Assembly (NCBI GenBank): GCA_029269725.1
Contig: JARJHS010000002.1
Coordinates: 124,001-188,000 of the forward strand
Direction of reading: 5' to 3'
From: Pollutibacter soli
Lineage (GTDB): Bacteria; Bacteroidota; Bacteroidia; Chitinophagales; Chitinophagaceae
DNA: 64,000 bases
The position numbers and the translations under genes were made by a program. Each line of letters starts with the position of its first letter. Position 1 is the stretch's first letter. Under the pieces are notes generated by a model. That model saw only the letters and a list, made by a program, of their open reading frames with translations, was not told the DNA's origin and did no database searches. Below, piece by piece: positions 41,923 through 51,363 of this stretch.

Positions 41923-44694
41923 ATGAAACGGATTATCAATACATTTTTGACCGGCTGCATTTTGCTCTGCTGCAATCTGTGCGGACAGGGCCAGACTAAA
42001 GGAATATCGGGCGATTATAAACAAATCAGGCTGCCCCAGTTATTAAAAGAAATACAGAAACAAACGGACTATCGTTTGTTTTATGATCCGCAAAAACTGG
42101 ATACGCTCGCTCAGAATATTTCATTTGATAATCAGTCGATTGAAAAAGTATTGACAAAAGCATTTGCAGAAACGGAGCTTGTTTTTTCAATTGATGCCAA
42201 CAAAAACATTTTCATCACCAGGGGCCAGGCTGTAAAAACCACCCTGCCTCAGGGATTTTTACCTGCGCCGGGTCGCGTAACTGCAGCAGCGGGACAACGC
42301 CCTATTGACGACCTGGATGCTGAAGAGCAGGATGCGAATCGCGCAAGAGCTGTAGTTGATAACAGGTTATATATTATTGGCGATAAGAATCAACCTGCCT
42401 CCGGCAATATTACGGTTACCGGATATGTGCGTGATGCAAAAAGCGGCGAGCCTGTTATTGGTGCTTCAGTATATATAGATAAACCACGGGTGGGCGCATC
42501 TACCGATCAATATGGCTATTATTCATTTCAGTTACCCAGGGGTCGCTATATTCTGAATGTGCAAAGTATCGGTATGCGTGATGCCCGCCGCCAGATACAG
42601 CTGTACAGTGAAGGCAAGATGAACATTGATATGGAAGGACAGGTGCTTTCGCTGAAAAGAGTAGTTATCTCGGCAGCCAAGGTGAACAATATCCGCAGCA
42701 CACAAATGGGCGTCGCCAAATTGGACATTAAAGCCATCAAACAGATTCCGGCAGTTCTTGGAGAAGTGGATTTGCTGCGTGCGGTACTGACCCTTCCCGG
42801 TGTGAAGACAACCGGCGAATCAAGTACTGGTCTCAATGTTCGCGGTGGTTCCGTGGACCAGAACCTGATCCTGTTCAACGACGCTACCATTTATAATCCT
42901 TCCCATTTCTTTGGAATGTTTTCCGCATTCAATCCCGAAGTGGTGAAAGACATCGAATTATACAAAAGCAGTATGCCTGCACGTTATGGCGGCCGCCTTT
43001 CGTCGGTACTGGATATCAAAAGCCGCGAAGGAAACAAGAAAAAATTCACGGGTTCTGCAGGTCTTGGTTTGGTTACCAGCAGGCTCAATATAGAAGGGCC
43101 ATTGATCAAAGACCGCACCACTTTCATGGCCGGTGTCCGCGCGACTTATTCCAACTGGATGATGAAATTTCTGCCCGATGAATATGAAAACAGCCGTGCA
43201 GGTTTTTATGACGCCAACCTGAACGTCACCCACGAATTCAATAAAAAAAATACCCTGTTCATCACCGGGTATATGAGTGGCGATAAATTCAATCTGAATA
43301 ACGATACCACCTACGGATATAGCAACAGGAACCTATCATTGAAACTGAAAAGTATTTACAGCAACAAACTTACCGGAGTGATTACTACGGGGTATGATGA
43401 ATACAATTATGATATTTCGTCAGACAATAACCCTTACAACGCTTATAAGCTTAACTTTTCCATACAGCAGTATTATTTCAAAGCCAACTTCAATTATTAC
43501 ATCAACAATAAACACGCGCTGGATTTCGGATTCAATACACTCTATTATAAATTGAAACCAGGAGCGCTAAGAGCAGTCGGCGAGCAATCTATTGTCATTC
43601 CGGAAACCGTTTCCCAGGAACAGGCGCTTGAATCAGCGTTGTACCTGAGCGACAAATTCAATGTGAATGATAACCTAAGCATCGAAGGCGGAATACGCTA
43701 TGTGCTGTACAATTATCTTGGTCCGCAGGATATAAGACAATATGCGCCTGGTGTTCCGAGAACCGTTGATAATATCACCGACACGATCAGTTACGGAAAA
43801 AATAAAAATATCCAGAATTACGGCGGAGCTGAATTCAGGGTATCGGCACGTTATAGTTTCAGTGATGCGTTTTCTATAAAAGCGGGGTTCAATTCGCAGC
43901 GCCAGTTTATACATATGTTATCCAATACAGCTGCAATGGCACCGACAGATATCTGGAAGCTCAGTGACCCCAACATAAAACCGCAATACGGCGAACAGTA
44001 CTCATTGGGTCTGTATAAAAATTTCAAATCGAATACCATTGAAACTTCCGTGGAGGTTTATTACAAGAACATCCGGAATTTCATGGATTATAAAAGCGGC
44101 GCAGTGCTGATCATGAATCCCCATGTGGAAACTGATGTGCTGAATACAAAAGGAAAAGCCTACGGGGTGGAATTGCTTGTGAAAAAATCAACGGGCAAAC
44201 TCAATGGATGGATCAGCTATACATACTCAAGGATTTTGCTGAAGCTGGATGACCCGATTGCAGGGGAAAATATCAACCAGGGTAACTGGTACCCATCTTC
44301 TTATGATAAGCCACACGATGTGACCGCAATTGCGAATTACAGGTTTAGTCACCGGGTAAGCGTTTCATTGAACAGCACCTATAGCACAGGCAGACCGATC
44401 ACTGTTCCGGTGGGACTCTTCTACTATGCCGGTTCGCTTCGTACGCTGTATGCAGACAGAAATTCATATCGTATTCCTGATTATTTCAGGATGGATTTTT
44501 CTATGAACGTTGATGGCAATCACCGGGTGAAGCAGAAAGTACATCTCTCCTGGACTTTCGGGGTATACAATTTAACTGGCAGGAAAAATCCTTATTCAGT
44601 TTATTATATTTCAGAAAACGGAGTAGTCACCGGGTATAAACTGTCCATATTCGGAGCCGTTATTCCATTTATCAATTTAAACCTGAAATTTTAA
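41923..44694 (+). CDS. TonB-dependent receptor with STN-like and CarboxypepD_reg domains
   Basis: The 923-aa outer-membrane receptor starts with a signal peptide (to about residue 24), then an STN-like domain (about 27-105; LPQLLKEIQKQTDYRLFY), a linker, a carboxypeptidase-regulatory-like beta domain (about 165-250; VTGYVRDAKSGEPVIGASVYI), a plug (about 275-380; VRGGSVDQNLILFNDATIYNP is split across the motif) and a 22-strand-type barrel ending in INLNLKF. STN domains usually talk to a FecR/sigma pair, but no FecR or ECF sigma gene is nearby. It imports an unknown large substrate with the DUF4249 lipoproteins downstream. Confidence 0.94.
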   Translation: MKRIINTFLTGCILLCCNLCGQGQTKGISGDYKQIRLPQLLKEIQKQTDYRLFYDPQKLDTLAQNISFDNQSIEKVLTKAFAETELVFSIDANKNIFITRGQAVKTTLPQGFLPAPGRVTAAAGQRPIDDLDAEEQDANRARAVVDNRLYIIGDKNQPASGNITVTGYVRDAKSGEPVIGASVYIDKPRVGASTDQYGYYSFQLPRGRYILNVQSIGMRDARRQIQLYSEGKMNIDMEGQVLSLKRVVISAAKVNNIRSTQMGVAKLDIKAIKQIPAVLGEVDLLRAVLTLPGVKTTGESSTGLNVRGGSVDQNLILFNDATIYNPSHFFGMFSAFNPEVVKDIELYKSSMPARYGGRLSSVLDIKSREGNKKKFTGSAGLGLVTSRLNIEGPLIKDRTTFMAGVRATYSNWMMKFLPDEYENSRAGFYDANLNVTHEFNKKNTLFITGYMSGDKFNLNNDTTYGYSNRNLSLKLKSIYSNKLTGVITTGYDEYNYDISSDNNPYNAYKLNFSIQQYYFKANFNYYINNKHALDFGFNTLYYKLKPGALRAVGEQSIVIPETVSQEQALESALYLSDKFNVNDNLSIEGGIRYVLYNYLGPQDIRQYAPGVPRTVDNITDTISYGKNKNIQNYGGAEFRVSARYSFSDAFSIKAGFNSQRQFIHMLSNTAAMAPTDIWKLSDPNIKPQYGEQYSLGLYKNFKSNTIETSVEVYYKNIRNFMDYKSGAVLIMNPHVETDVLNTKGKAYGVELLVKKSTGKLNGWISYTYSRILLKLDDPIAGENINQGNWYPSSYDKPHDVTAIANYRFSHRVSVSLNSTYSTGRPITVPVGLFYYAGSLRTLYADRNSYRIPDYFRMDFSMNVDGNHRVKQKVHLSWTFGVYNLTGRKNPYSVYYISENGVVTGYKLSIFGAVIPFINLNLKF

Positions 44695-44733
44695 CAGCAG
44701 GCATGAAACAAATGTTAAACCCTCATTCTGAAC

Positions 44734-45912
44734 ATGACATCAGTTAATTCCATATCGATACGCTTGAAAAAAGCGCTGGCTGTTCTTGTTATGGTCGTAC
44801 TTGTAACTGCCTGCAGGGAAAAATTTGAAGCCGATCTCCCCTCTCCGGCGACGGGTTATCTGATTGTGGAGGGCATCATTAATGTGGGAGACGAAGCTGT
44901 AACGATGATAAAGTTGTCGCGCACCACTCCGCTGGACAGCAGGGCGGTTACGCCTGAGAACAATGCGCAGGTATTTATTGAAGATGAACAGAATCATCAG
45001 TATGAACTTGCTTTATCGGACAGCGGTCAGTACTATTCGCAACCGCTCGATCTGCCTGTAAATGTCAGGTATCGTTTACATGTGATCGCAGACGCAAAAG
45101 AGTATTACTCAGGATTTACAGATACCAAAATTGCTCCTGAAATAGACAACCTCTACTGGGAGCCAAAGACAGACGGTATTGAAATACAACTGGACACTGA
45201 CGATCCATTGGGAAACAGCCGGTATTATTACTGGAATTTTACGGAAACATGGGAGTATAATGTGCCCTACTTCGCCGTTCTTAAATATATCCAGGCTTCG
45301 AACACAGTCGACTATCGCGGCGCTGGCGATCCTGAAATATTCAAGTGTTATCATACACTGGAATCATCAAGTATAGTGATCGCGTCCACTGCGAAACTGA
45401 GCCAGGACCTGGTATTTGCAAAGCCCATTACTTTTGTTTCAGCCACCAACACTTCGAAACTTGTAAACAGGTACAGTATCATCGTAAGGCAATCCGTTCT
45501 TTCTAAAGATGCATATGAGTATTTTGAAAGAATGAAAAAGAACACCGAACAGACCGGATCCATATTCGATGCGCAGCCATCTCAGCTCAGGGGAAACATA
45601 AAATGTAAAACGGACAGTTCTGAAATTGTGGTCGGGTATATTTCAACGTCAAGTATAACCGAAAAGAGAATTTTTGTATCACGGGTGGAATTGCCCGCAT
45701 TCAATCATATGAATCCTTTTTCCGCATGTATGTTAGATACGGTGAAGTTGCATCCGGATTCTTTAAGAGAAGCATTTTATTACGGGTCCAATCTCCCTAT
45801 TGATTATTGGACAAATGATGCCGGAATAAGAAATGGTGTGGTCGGCAGTGCAAGTTTTTGCGTTGACTGCAGAGAGCAGGGTGGTTCGAATGTCAGGCCT
45901 TCGTTCTGGTGA
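44734..45912 (+). CDS. DUF4249 lipoprotein, first copy
   Basis: The 392-aa protein has a lipoprotein signal with Cys27 (VVLVTACREKF). DUF4249 hallmarks follow: DLPSPATGYLIVEGIINVGD, ISLS-like VTMIKLSRT, and the C-terminal cysteine motif FCVDCREQGGSNVRPSFW. It probably sits on the outer membrane with the TonB receptor encoded 39 bp upstream. About 50% of positions look identical to the second copy at 46050 by eye. Confidence 0.9.
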   Translation: MTSVNSISIRLKKALAVLVMVVLVTACREKFEADLPSPATGYLIVEGIINVGDEAVTMIKLSRTTPLDSRAVTPENNAQVFIEDEQNHQYELALSDSGQYYSQPLDLPVNVRYRLHVIADAKEYYSGFTDTKIAPEIDNLYWEPKTDGIEIQLDTDDPLGNSRYYYWNFTETWEYNVPYFAVLKYIQASNTVDYRGAGDPEIFKCYHTLESSSIVIASTAKLSQDLVFAKPITFVSATNTSKLVNRYSIIVRQSVLSKDAYEYFERMKKNTEQTGSIFDAQPSQLRGNIKCKTDSSEIVVGYISTSSITEKRIFVSRVELPAFNHMNPFSACMLDTVKLHPDSLREAFYYGSNLPIDYWTNDAGIRNGVVGSASFCVDCREQGGSNVRPSFW

Positions 45913-45987
45913 AAAAGAAAACGGAATAAATGGAGCTGTGTTGAATGCACAGCTTTCGTATCATCGAGAATACAGCCAGCATTGGAT

Positions 45988-46043
45988 AAATGTGTGGATT
46001 GCAGAGTACCGGGACAAATGTGAAACTTTCTTTCTGGCCTTAG
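45988..46043 (+). pseudogene. Remnant C-terminus of a third DUF4249 gene
   Basis: The bases encode KCVDCRVPG, lose one base, then continue TNVKLSFWP and a TAG stop. This aligns with the shared DUF4249 tail KCVDCRKLGGSNQKPSFWP found at the end of the 46050 copy. The rest of this copy is gone: only scraps remain between the two intact genes. It marks a former tandem array of at least three paralogues. Confidence 0.75.
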
Positions 46044-46049
46044 AAAAAA

Positions 46050-47216
46050 ATGCAAAAACTTCTTCTCATATCCTGCTTGGTGGTTATGGCCTGTGGCTGT
46101 AAAGAAAAGTTCTATGCGGACTTACCCTCTCCAGCGACAGGTTTCCTTATTGCCGAAGGCGTTATCAATATCGGCGATAAAGTAAGAACAGAAATTCGGT
46201 TGGCCAGAACAACAGCGCTTGATAATCCTGACGTTCAATTCGAAGAAAATGCCCGTGTGTATATTGAAGATCAGCAAAACGACAGGATTGAACTTTCTCA
46301 TGCAGATAGTGGAAAATTTATTTCTCCTGAACTAAGTTTACCTACGGGCAGACAATACAGGCTGCGGATAATCGCTAACAACAAGGAATATGTATCCGGA
46401 TTCACTGAAGCAAAAATTTCACCCGCAATTGACAGTTTATTCTGGGTCCCTAAGGACGACGGTATCGAAATCCGGTTAATGACGCATGATACGCAAAATG
46501 CAAGCAAGTACTATTCCTGGAGCTATATAGAAACCTGGCAATATTCAACACCCTATTTTTCTACGATAAAATTTGATCCGGCGACAATTACGGATCCGAT
46601 ATTACCACCAATAGTCCCCAGGCTTTCATCAGACCCGCCAATCTACACCTGCTGGATGACTGTTCCATCCAGTTCCATTGTCATTGGAAGTACGGTAAAC
46701 CTAAGTGAGGACATTATATACGCAAAGCCAGTCAGGTTTGTCTCTGCCTCTAACTCCAACCGGCTAGTATCTCACTACAGCATTATTGTAAAGCAATCTA
46801 TACTTCCTAAGGAAGGCTATGAATATCTTCAGCGAATGCAGAAGAATACGGAGCTGACCGGGTCTGTTTTTGATTCGCAGCCCTCCGAACTGCGCGGGAA
46901 TATTACCTGTGTGAGTGACAGTTCAGAAATAGTTGTAGGATTTATCTCTGCATCAAGTATTACAGAAAAACGAATTTTTATTAAACGCGAGGAGTTGCCT
47001 CAGTTGAATATTAATACACTATACCAGGACTGCTATATTGACGAGCTGCCATATATACGCGATACAATGATATACTGGTTTGAATCCGGAAGTTATATCC
47101 CTGTGCAACCAAAAGAAGTTCTCGGTCGCGTTGTTGCGGTATCATATTCTTACAACAAATGTGTGGATTGCCGGAAATTGGGAGGATCAAATCAAAAGCC
47201 GTCTTTCTGGCCATAA
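46050..47216 (+). CDS. DUF4249 lipoprotein, second copy
   Basis: The 388-aa paralogue starts with MQKLLLISCLVVMACGC; Cys17 aligns with the lipid-bearing Cys27 of the first copy (Cys15 also fits a lipobox). It shares DLPSPATGFLIAEGVINIGDK, the RMQKNTELTGSVFDSQPSEL block and the tail CVDCRKLGGSNQKPSFWP. Differences cluster in the middle (about 170-195), where a proline-rich insertion is present, suggesting different binding surfaces. Co-transcribed with the neighbours. Confidence 0.9.
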   Translation: MQKLLLISCLVVMACGCKEKFYADLPSPATGFLIAEGVINIGDKVRTEIRLARTTALDNPDVQFEENARVYIEDQQNDRIELSHADSGKFISPELSLPTGRQYRLRIIANNKEYVSGFTEAKISPAIDSLFWVPKDDGIEIRLMTHDTQNASKYYSWSYIETWQYSTPYFSTIKFDPATITDPILPPIVPRLSSDPPIYTCWMTVPSSSIVIGSTVNLSEDIIYAKPVRFVSASNSNRLVSHYSIIVKQSILPKEGYEYLQRMQKNTELTGSVFDSQPSELRGNITCVSDSSEIVVGFISASSITEKRIFIKREELPQLNINTLYQDCYIDELPYIRDTMIYWFESGSYIPVQPKEVLGRVVAVSYSYNKCVDCRKLGGSNQKPSFWP

Positions 47217-47243
47217 CTTTTTTAATTTATAATATTTCATTCT

Positions 47244-49622
47244 GTGATTCGATCATTTAATAAGAAACTGGAGTTTATTGTTCTGCTGACAACGGTATTG
47301 TCTGCTAACGCTGTCGCACAGACGACGGACGAAATGGCGCCTTTGCGTACAAGACTGGAGACTTACAACAACAATGTACTGGAAGAAAAGATTTTTGTAC
47401 ATACCGATAAACATTTGTACCAGTCAGGCGACATCATGTGGTTGAAAGTATACTGCGTTGACAGCCGGCAAAACAAACCCCTGAACCTGAGCAAAGTGGC
47501 CTATATCGAATTGCTGGATAATCAGAACCGGCAGGTGATGCTTGCAAAAGTGGCGCTGGATTCAGGTTTTGGTGCCGCTTCAGTTGTAATTCCATCGACG
47601 CTTCCTACAGGCAATTACAGACTTCGCTCGTACACGCACTGGATGAAAAATTTCAGCGAAAATTTTTTCTATCGTCAGGATATAACAGTAACGAATGGGC
47701 GAAGAATTTTACCTGAAACAAAAGTGCCGCAACCGGAATACAATGCGGAGTTTTTTCCAGAAGGAGGCCATGCAGTAAAAGGTCTTGAATCAAAAATTGC
47801 TGTTAAGGTTACGGATCAATACGGCAAAAGTGCTGACTTTATGGGATTCATAGTTGATCAGAAAAAAGATACCGTTGTAAGATTTCAGCCGCTCGTGTTT
47901 GGTATGGGAAGTTTCAGATTTACTCCTGAGACAGGAAACAGTTACCAGGCAGTAATTAAATTCCCAGATGGAAGTTTGCAAAGCTCAGCATTCGAGGCAA
48001 TAGAAAATGAAGGATATGTGATGTCAGTGTCTAATGATGAAGATGGAAATATAGAGGTAAAACTCAATAGTAACATCAGTAATGCTTCTAAGCTGTATGT
48101 CCTCGTTCATACCCGACTATCTTTAAAGATTGCGGAAATGGTAAAACTGGTGAACGGGCAGGGGATCGTGAAGATCAGGGAGAAAGGTCTTGGCGAAGGG
48201 GTATCGACAATTACTGTATTCAATGCATCCCGCGAACCTGTCTGCGAACGCTTGTATTTCAAACAACCGTCAAAAATTAAAAACCTTACAGTAAAAACGG
48301 ACCAGGCAGATTATCAGAACAGAAAAAAAATTAACCTTGATGTCAGCTCTTCTGATACCAATCAGGGAAATTTTTCATTGGCAGTGTACCAGGTTGATTC
48401 AGCTTTTTCAAAAGAATTTTCAGGAATTTCTGAATGGCTGTGGTTGCGATCCGAGTTGAAAGGCCGGGTGGAACATCCTGAATTTTACTTTGATGAAAAA
48501 GAACCCAATCGCAAACCTGCCCTTGAAAATTTACTGCTCACACAAGGCTGGCGGCGTTTCGACTGGAAATCACCGAATACGGTTCCTGCATTTACTTTCG
48601 AACCCGAATACAATGGTGTAATTGTATCGGCAAGAATAATTGATTCACGCAATGGTGCGCCTGCTCCACGTATCCAGGGTTTTATCGGTGCACCAGGAAG
48701 CCGAACCAATTTTGTATCCGGTATCAGTAACGACAGCGGCTACCTGAAACTGGAAATGCCTGATCTCTACGGCAGTTCTGAACTCGTACTTCAGACAAAT
48801 TCGCTCAACGGTGATAGTGTTTACAGGGTAGATATCATACAGCCATATGCTGAGAAGCCCGAAACTGATTCGATTACCCCGTTGATTATTACTGCCGCAG
48901 ACACCTCGGGTATTCTTGATCGGATGATCAGTACGCAGGTGCAGTCTGTTTACAAAGAAGAAGAACTCAACAGGTTTGATACACTTTCCATTGATACCAC
49001 AACATTTTATACCAGGCCTGATAAACGGTATTACCTCGATGACTATACCCGCTTTACCACGATGGAAGAAGTTCTCCGTGAGTATGTACAATGGGTGAAC
49101 GTAAAAAAACAGGCGGACAATTTTCATCTGACAGTATATGATGAGGAAAGAAAAGTAATCATGTCTGATGATCCGCTGGTACTGATGGATGGGGTACCTG
49201 TGTTCAGGATCAACAAGGTACTCGAACTGAATCCACTAAAAATGCAGAAGCTGGATGTGATCGCAAAAAAATATGTACTCGGAAATACCAGCTTTGATGG
49301 CATACTGAATTTTGTTTCATTCAACGGCGATCTTGAAGGTCTCACCCTGGATCGCAACGCAACTGTTGTAGATTATGACGGCCTCCAGTTAAAAAGAGAA
49401 TTCTATTCACCTGTATATAACGGACTGGACAGCACTGTAGAATCAATACCCGATTTCAGAACCACATTGTACTGGAATCCTGAAGTGAAACTGAAAAACG
49501 GCACACCGGTCAATTTCTCTTTTTACTCAGGTGATCTTAAAGGAAATTACATCGTTGTGCTTGAGGGACTTTCCGGGCAGGGAGTCAGTGGTGAGGCAGT
49601 GACGAGGTTTACGGTGAAGTAG
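47244..49622 (+). CDS. Exported MG2-like / plug-like surface protein (GTG start)
   Basis: A GTG start at 47244 gives a signal peptide (FIVLLTTVLSANAVAQ) that a later ATG would remove. The 792-aa product has an alpha-2-macroglobulin MG2-like domain near the N-terminus (EKIFVHTDKHLYQSGDIMWL; LPTGNYRLRSYTHWM), more beta-sandwich modules, and near residue 640-700 a TonB-plug-like segment (LVLMDGVPVFRINKVLELNP) without any barrel after it. Proteins of this layout are common beside TonB receptors in this phylum; function is unknown. It closes the cluster 27 bp after the second DUF4249 gene. Confidence 0.85.
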   Translation: MIRSFNKKLEFIVLLTTVLSANAVAQTTDEMAPLRTRLETYNNNVLEEKIFVHTDKHLYQSGDIMWLKVYCVDSRQNKPLNLSKVAYIELLDNQNRQVMLAKVALDSGFGAASVVIPSTLPTGNYRLRSYTHWMKNFSENFFYRQDITVTNGRRILPETKVPQPEYNAEFFPEGGHAVKGLESKIAVKVTDQYGKSADFMGFIVDQKKDTVVRFQPLVFGMGSFRFTPETGNSYQAVIKFPDGSLQSSAFEAIENEGYVMSVSNDEDGNIEVKLNSNISNASKLYVLVHTRLSLKIAEMVKLVNGQGIVKIREKGLGEGVSTITVFNASREPVCERLYFKQPSKIKNLTVKTDQADYQNRKKINLDVSSSDTNQGNFSLAVYQVDSAFSKEFSGISEWLWLRSELKGRVEHPEFYFDEKEPNRKPALENLLLTQGWRRFDWKSPNTVPAFTFEPEYNGVIVSARIIDSRNGAPAPRIQGFIGAPGSRTNFVSGISNDSGYLKLEMPDLYGSSELVLQTNSLNGDSVYRVDIIQPYAEKPETDSITPLIITAADTSGILDRMISTQVQSVYKEEELNRFDTLSIDTTTFYTRPDKRYYLDDYTRFTTMEEVLREYVQWVNVKKQADNFHLTVYDEERKVIMSDDPLVLMDGVPVFRINKVLELNPLKMQKLDVIAKKYVLGNTSFDGILNFVSFNGDLEGLTLDRNATVVDYDGLQLKREFYSPVYNGLDSTVESIPDFRTTLYWNPEVKLKNGTPVNFSFYSGDLKGNYIVVLEGLSGQGVSGEAVTRFTVK

Positions 49623-50017
49623 AGGCAGTAGGCAGGAGCCTGCCTGCCGGCAGGAGAATTAGGGGTTAGAGATTTAGTGACGAGTATTGGGAAGTAAAAA
49701 CCTGCAATGAAATACAGATTTCTGGCGTATAAGTGTTTTTAACTCCGGTTGATAAAACAGGGTATTCTTGTTTTGAATTGAAGTCAATCGTATAAAATTA
49801 ATGCTTGATACTCATTCCTATTCCCTGAAAATGCTGCCTTCCTTTGCCGGGAAGACACCAAGGCTCTAAGGATGCTCTAAGATAAACTTCGAACAAACTT
49901 CGCGTCTTCGAGGGCGCCATTGGGTTGATCACAGGATAAGGTATATATAAAAAATATTGGTGTGTTGCCAATAGTGAGATCTCATCTAAAATCTTCTTAA
50001 TTACTTATCTTTAAAGC
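49623..50017. other. Intergenic region, 395 bp, with GGCAGG-type repeats
   Basis: Directly after the stop lie iterations of GGCAGTAGGCAGGAG and the palindrome CCTGCCGGCAGG (49643-49654), a likely hairpin. Around 49848-49915 is an AAGACACCAAGGCTCTAAGG segment and a CTTCGCGTCTTCG segment, a phrase type that looks repetitive. TATCTTTA at 50006-50013 is one base off a -7 element for the next gene. Confidence 0.5.
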
Positions 50018-50617
50018 ATGTCGACTAAGAAAATTCTCATCATTACCGGCGATGCCGGAGAGAGCTACGAAACACTGTTTGCCATCCATCGTTTTCGTGA
50101 ATCCTATTACGAACCTGTCATCGCATCCAACAAAGTAAAAAGACTAAACCTCGTGATCCATGAACTGGAGCCGGGATGGGATACCTATCGTGAGCGCCCA
50201 GGTTACTGCGTGCCTTCAGATATCAGTTTTGAGGATGTCAATGTATCCGATTATGATGGGGTGTTGCTGATCGGTGGAAGAGCTCCCGAATTTTTACGAC
50301 ATGACATGCAGGTGCTCCGCATATTAAAGGAATTTGATCAACAAGAGAAGTGGTTGTTTGCTATTTGTCATGGCATTCAGATCTTAACCGTTGCTGGCCT
50401 GGTAAAAGGAAAGAAGGTCACCTGCTACGAACATGTACATTCAGAAGCCGAAGCCTATGGCGCGACATATATCCGCAGCGAAGAAGCAGTCCGCGACGGG
50501 CGCCTGGTAACCGGCCAAACCTGGCAGTCACACCCGGAATTTTATCGGCTGGTTTTCGAATGCCTCGAAGAAACAGCTGTACAATCTTCAGAAAAAATTG
50601 AAACAATAGTTCTCTAA
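50018..50617 (+). CDS. DJ-1/PfpI family protein
   Basis: The 199-aa product has the class I glutamine-amidotransferase-like fold of DJ-1/PfpI: KILIITGDAGESYET at the N-terminus (with the conserved acidic residue), DYDGVLLIGGRAPE, and the nucleophile elbow AICHGIQIL with Cys117 followed by His. Family members include proteases, chaperones and glyoxalases, so the reaction cannot be assigned. It stands alone, flanked by repeat-rich DNA. Confidence 0.9.
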   Translation: MSTKKILIITGDAGESYETLFAIHRFRESYYEPVIASNKVKRLNLVIHELEPGWDTYRERPGYCVPSDISFEDVNVSDYDGVLLIGGRAPEFLRHDMQVLRILKEFDQQEKWLFAICHGIQILTVAGLVKGKKVTCYEHVHSEAEAYGATYIRSEEAVRDGRLVTGQTWQSHPEFYRLVFECLEETAVQSSEKIETIVL

Positions 50618-51363
50618 GCAGTGATTTACTCATAGCGTCATCTGCACTAAAAGGGTATTGATCTACGGGTAATAATATTCTGGTCGGGTTCCGGCAGGTA
50701 ACATCTTTGCATATTCCCGAAATGCTGATGAAATTCTGGCACAAAAAAGATTTTATCCCTGCGATACCTATTCTTTTTTGGATTCTGAGGATCGGCATCC
50801 CGGCCATCGTTATCTGAAAAATTCTTTAACTGGTTCTGCATTGATCTGCGAGTAGGTAATCAGCGCGAATCAGCGGGAAAATTTCTGCCATCGAAGAAAT
50901 CTTTTTTAGATCAGTTCATTTCCCGCAGATAATACGCAGATGGGCGCAGATAGGAAACATTTGTTGTTATCTGCGTAAATCATCATCAATCCGCGGGAAA
51001 ATAATTGTTTGCAAAGGAAGATTTTCTCCCGTAGATTTTTGCAGATTGGCGCAGATAGGAAACATTTGTTATTATCTGCGTAAATCACCGTCAATCCGCG
51101 GGAAAATAATTGTTTGCAAAGGAAGATATTCTCCCGCAATCCGCAGATTGAAAGGCACGCTGATTTTCGCTGATTAGAAAATCCGGTTGATAAATACTGA
51201 TTGCCGGTTATCTGAAACCGCTCACTTGATGTATCAGTTTCACACGAGAATTTGCCAGAAATGTGATGTAAATGATTGACTACTGGTCGCATCACAAGAA
51301 GGCAATTGTGTTGGGATGAAACATCTTCCATTCCTTTCTGTCTTTATAACAATACCGAATGCG
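50618..51363. other. Intergenic region, 746 bp, repeat-rich
   Basis: No gene is supported. The left part shows nothing recognisable. From about 50850 the sequence is dominated by phrases such as ATCTGCG, CCGCGGGAAA and GCGCAGATAGGAAAC, including the 105-bp tandem repeat listed separately. Frames that span it merely repeat themselves with the repeat. Confidence 0.55.
50938..51147. repeat. Two tandem copies of a 105-bp repeat
   Basis: GGCGCAGATAGGAAACATTT begins at 50943 and recurs at 51048, and the copies stay nearly identical through TTATCTGCGTAAATCA, the CCGCGGGAAAATAATTG segment and GCAAAGGAAGAT. Each copy contains GCAGAT/ATCTGC half-sites, so single strands could fold. Partial units flank both ends. 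It looks like a repetitive intergenic element rather than a gene. Confidence 0.75.

Noticed and set aside
45804-46102. Frames of 83-89 codons spanning the gap between the DUF4249 genes
   Set aside because: They cross the remnant of a third DUF4249 gene in other frames and overlap the 3' or 5' ends of the intact genes.
50906-51331. 141-codon minus-strand frame in the tandem repeat region
   Set aside because: Its product consists of the repeat translated twice (ADNNKCFLSAPI recurs), which is a by-product of the 105-bp repeat.
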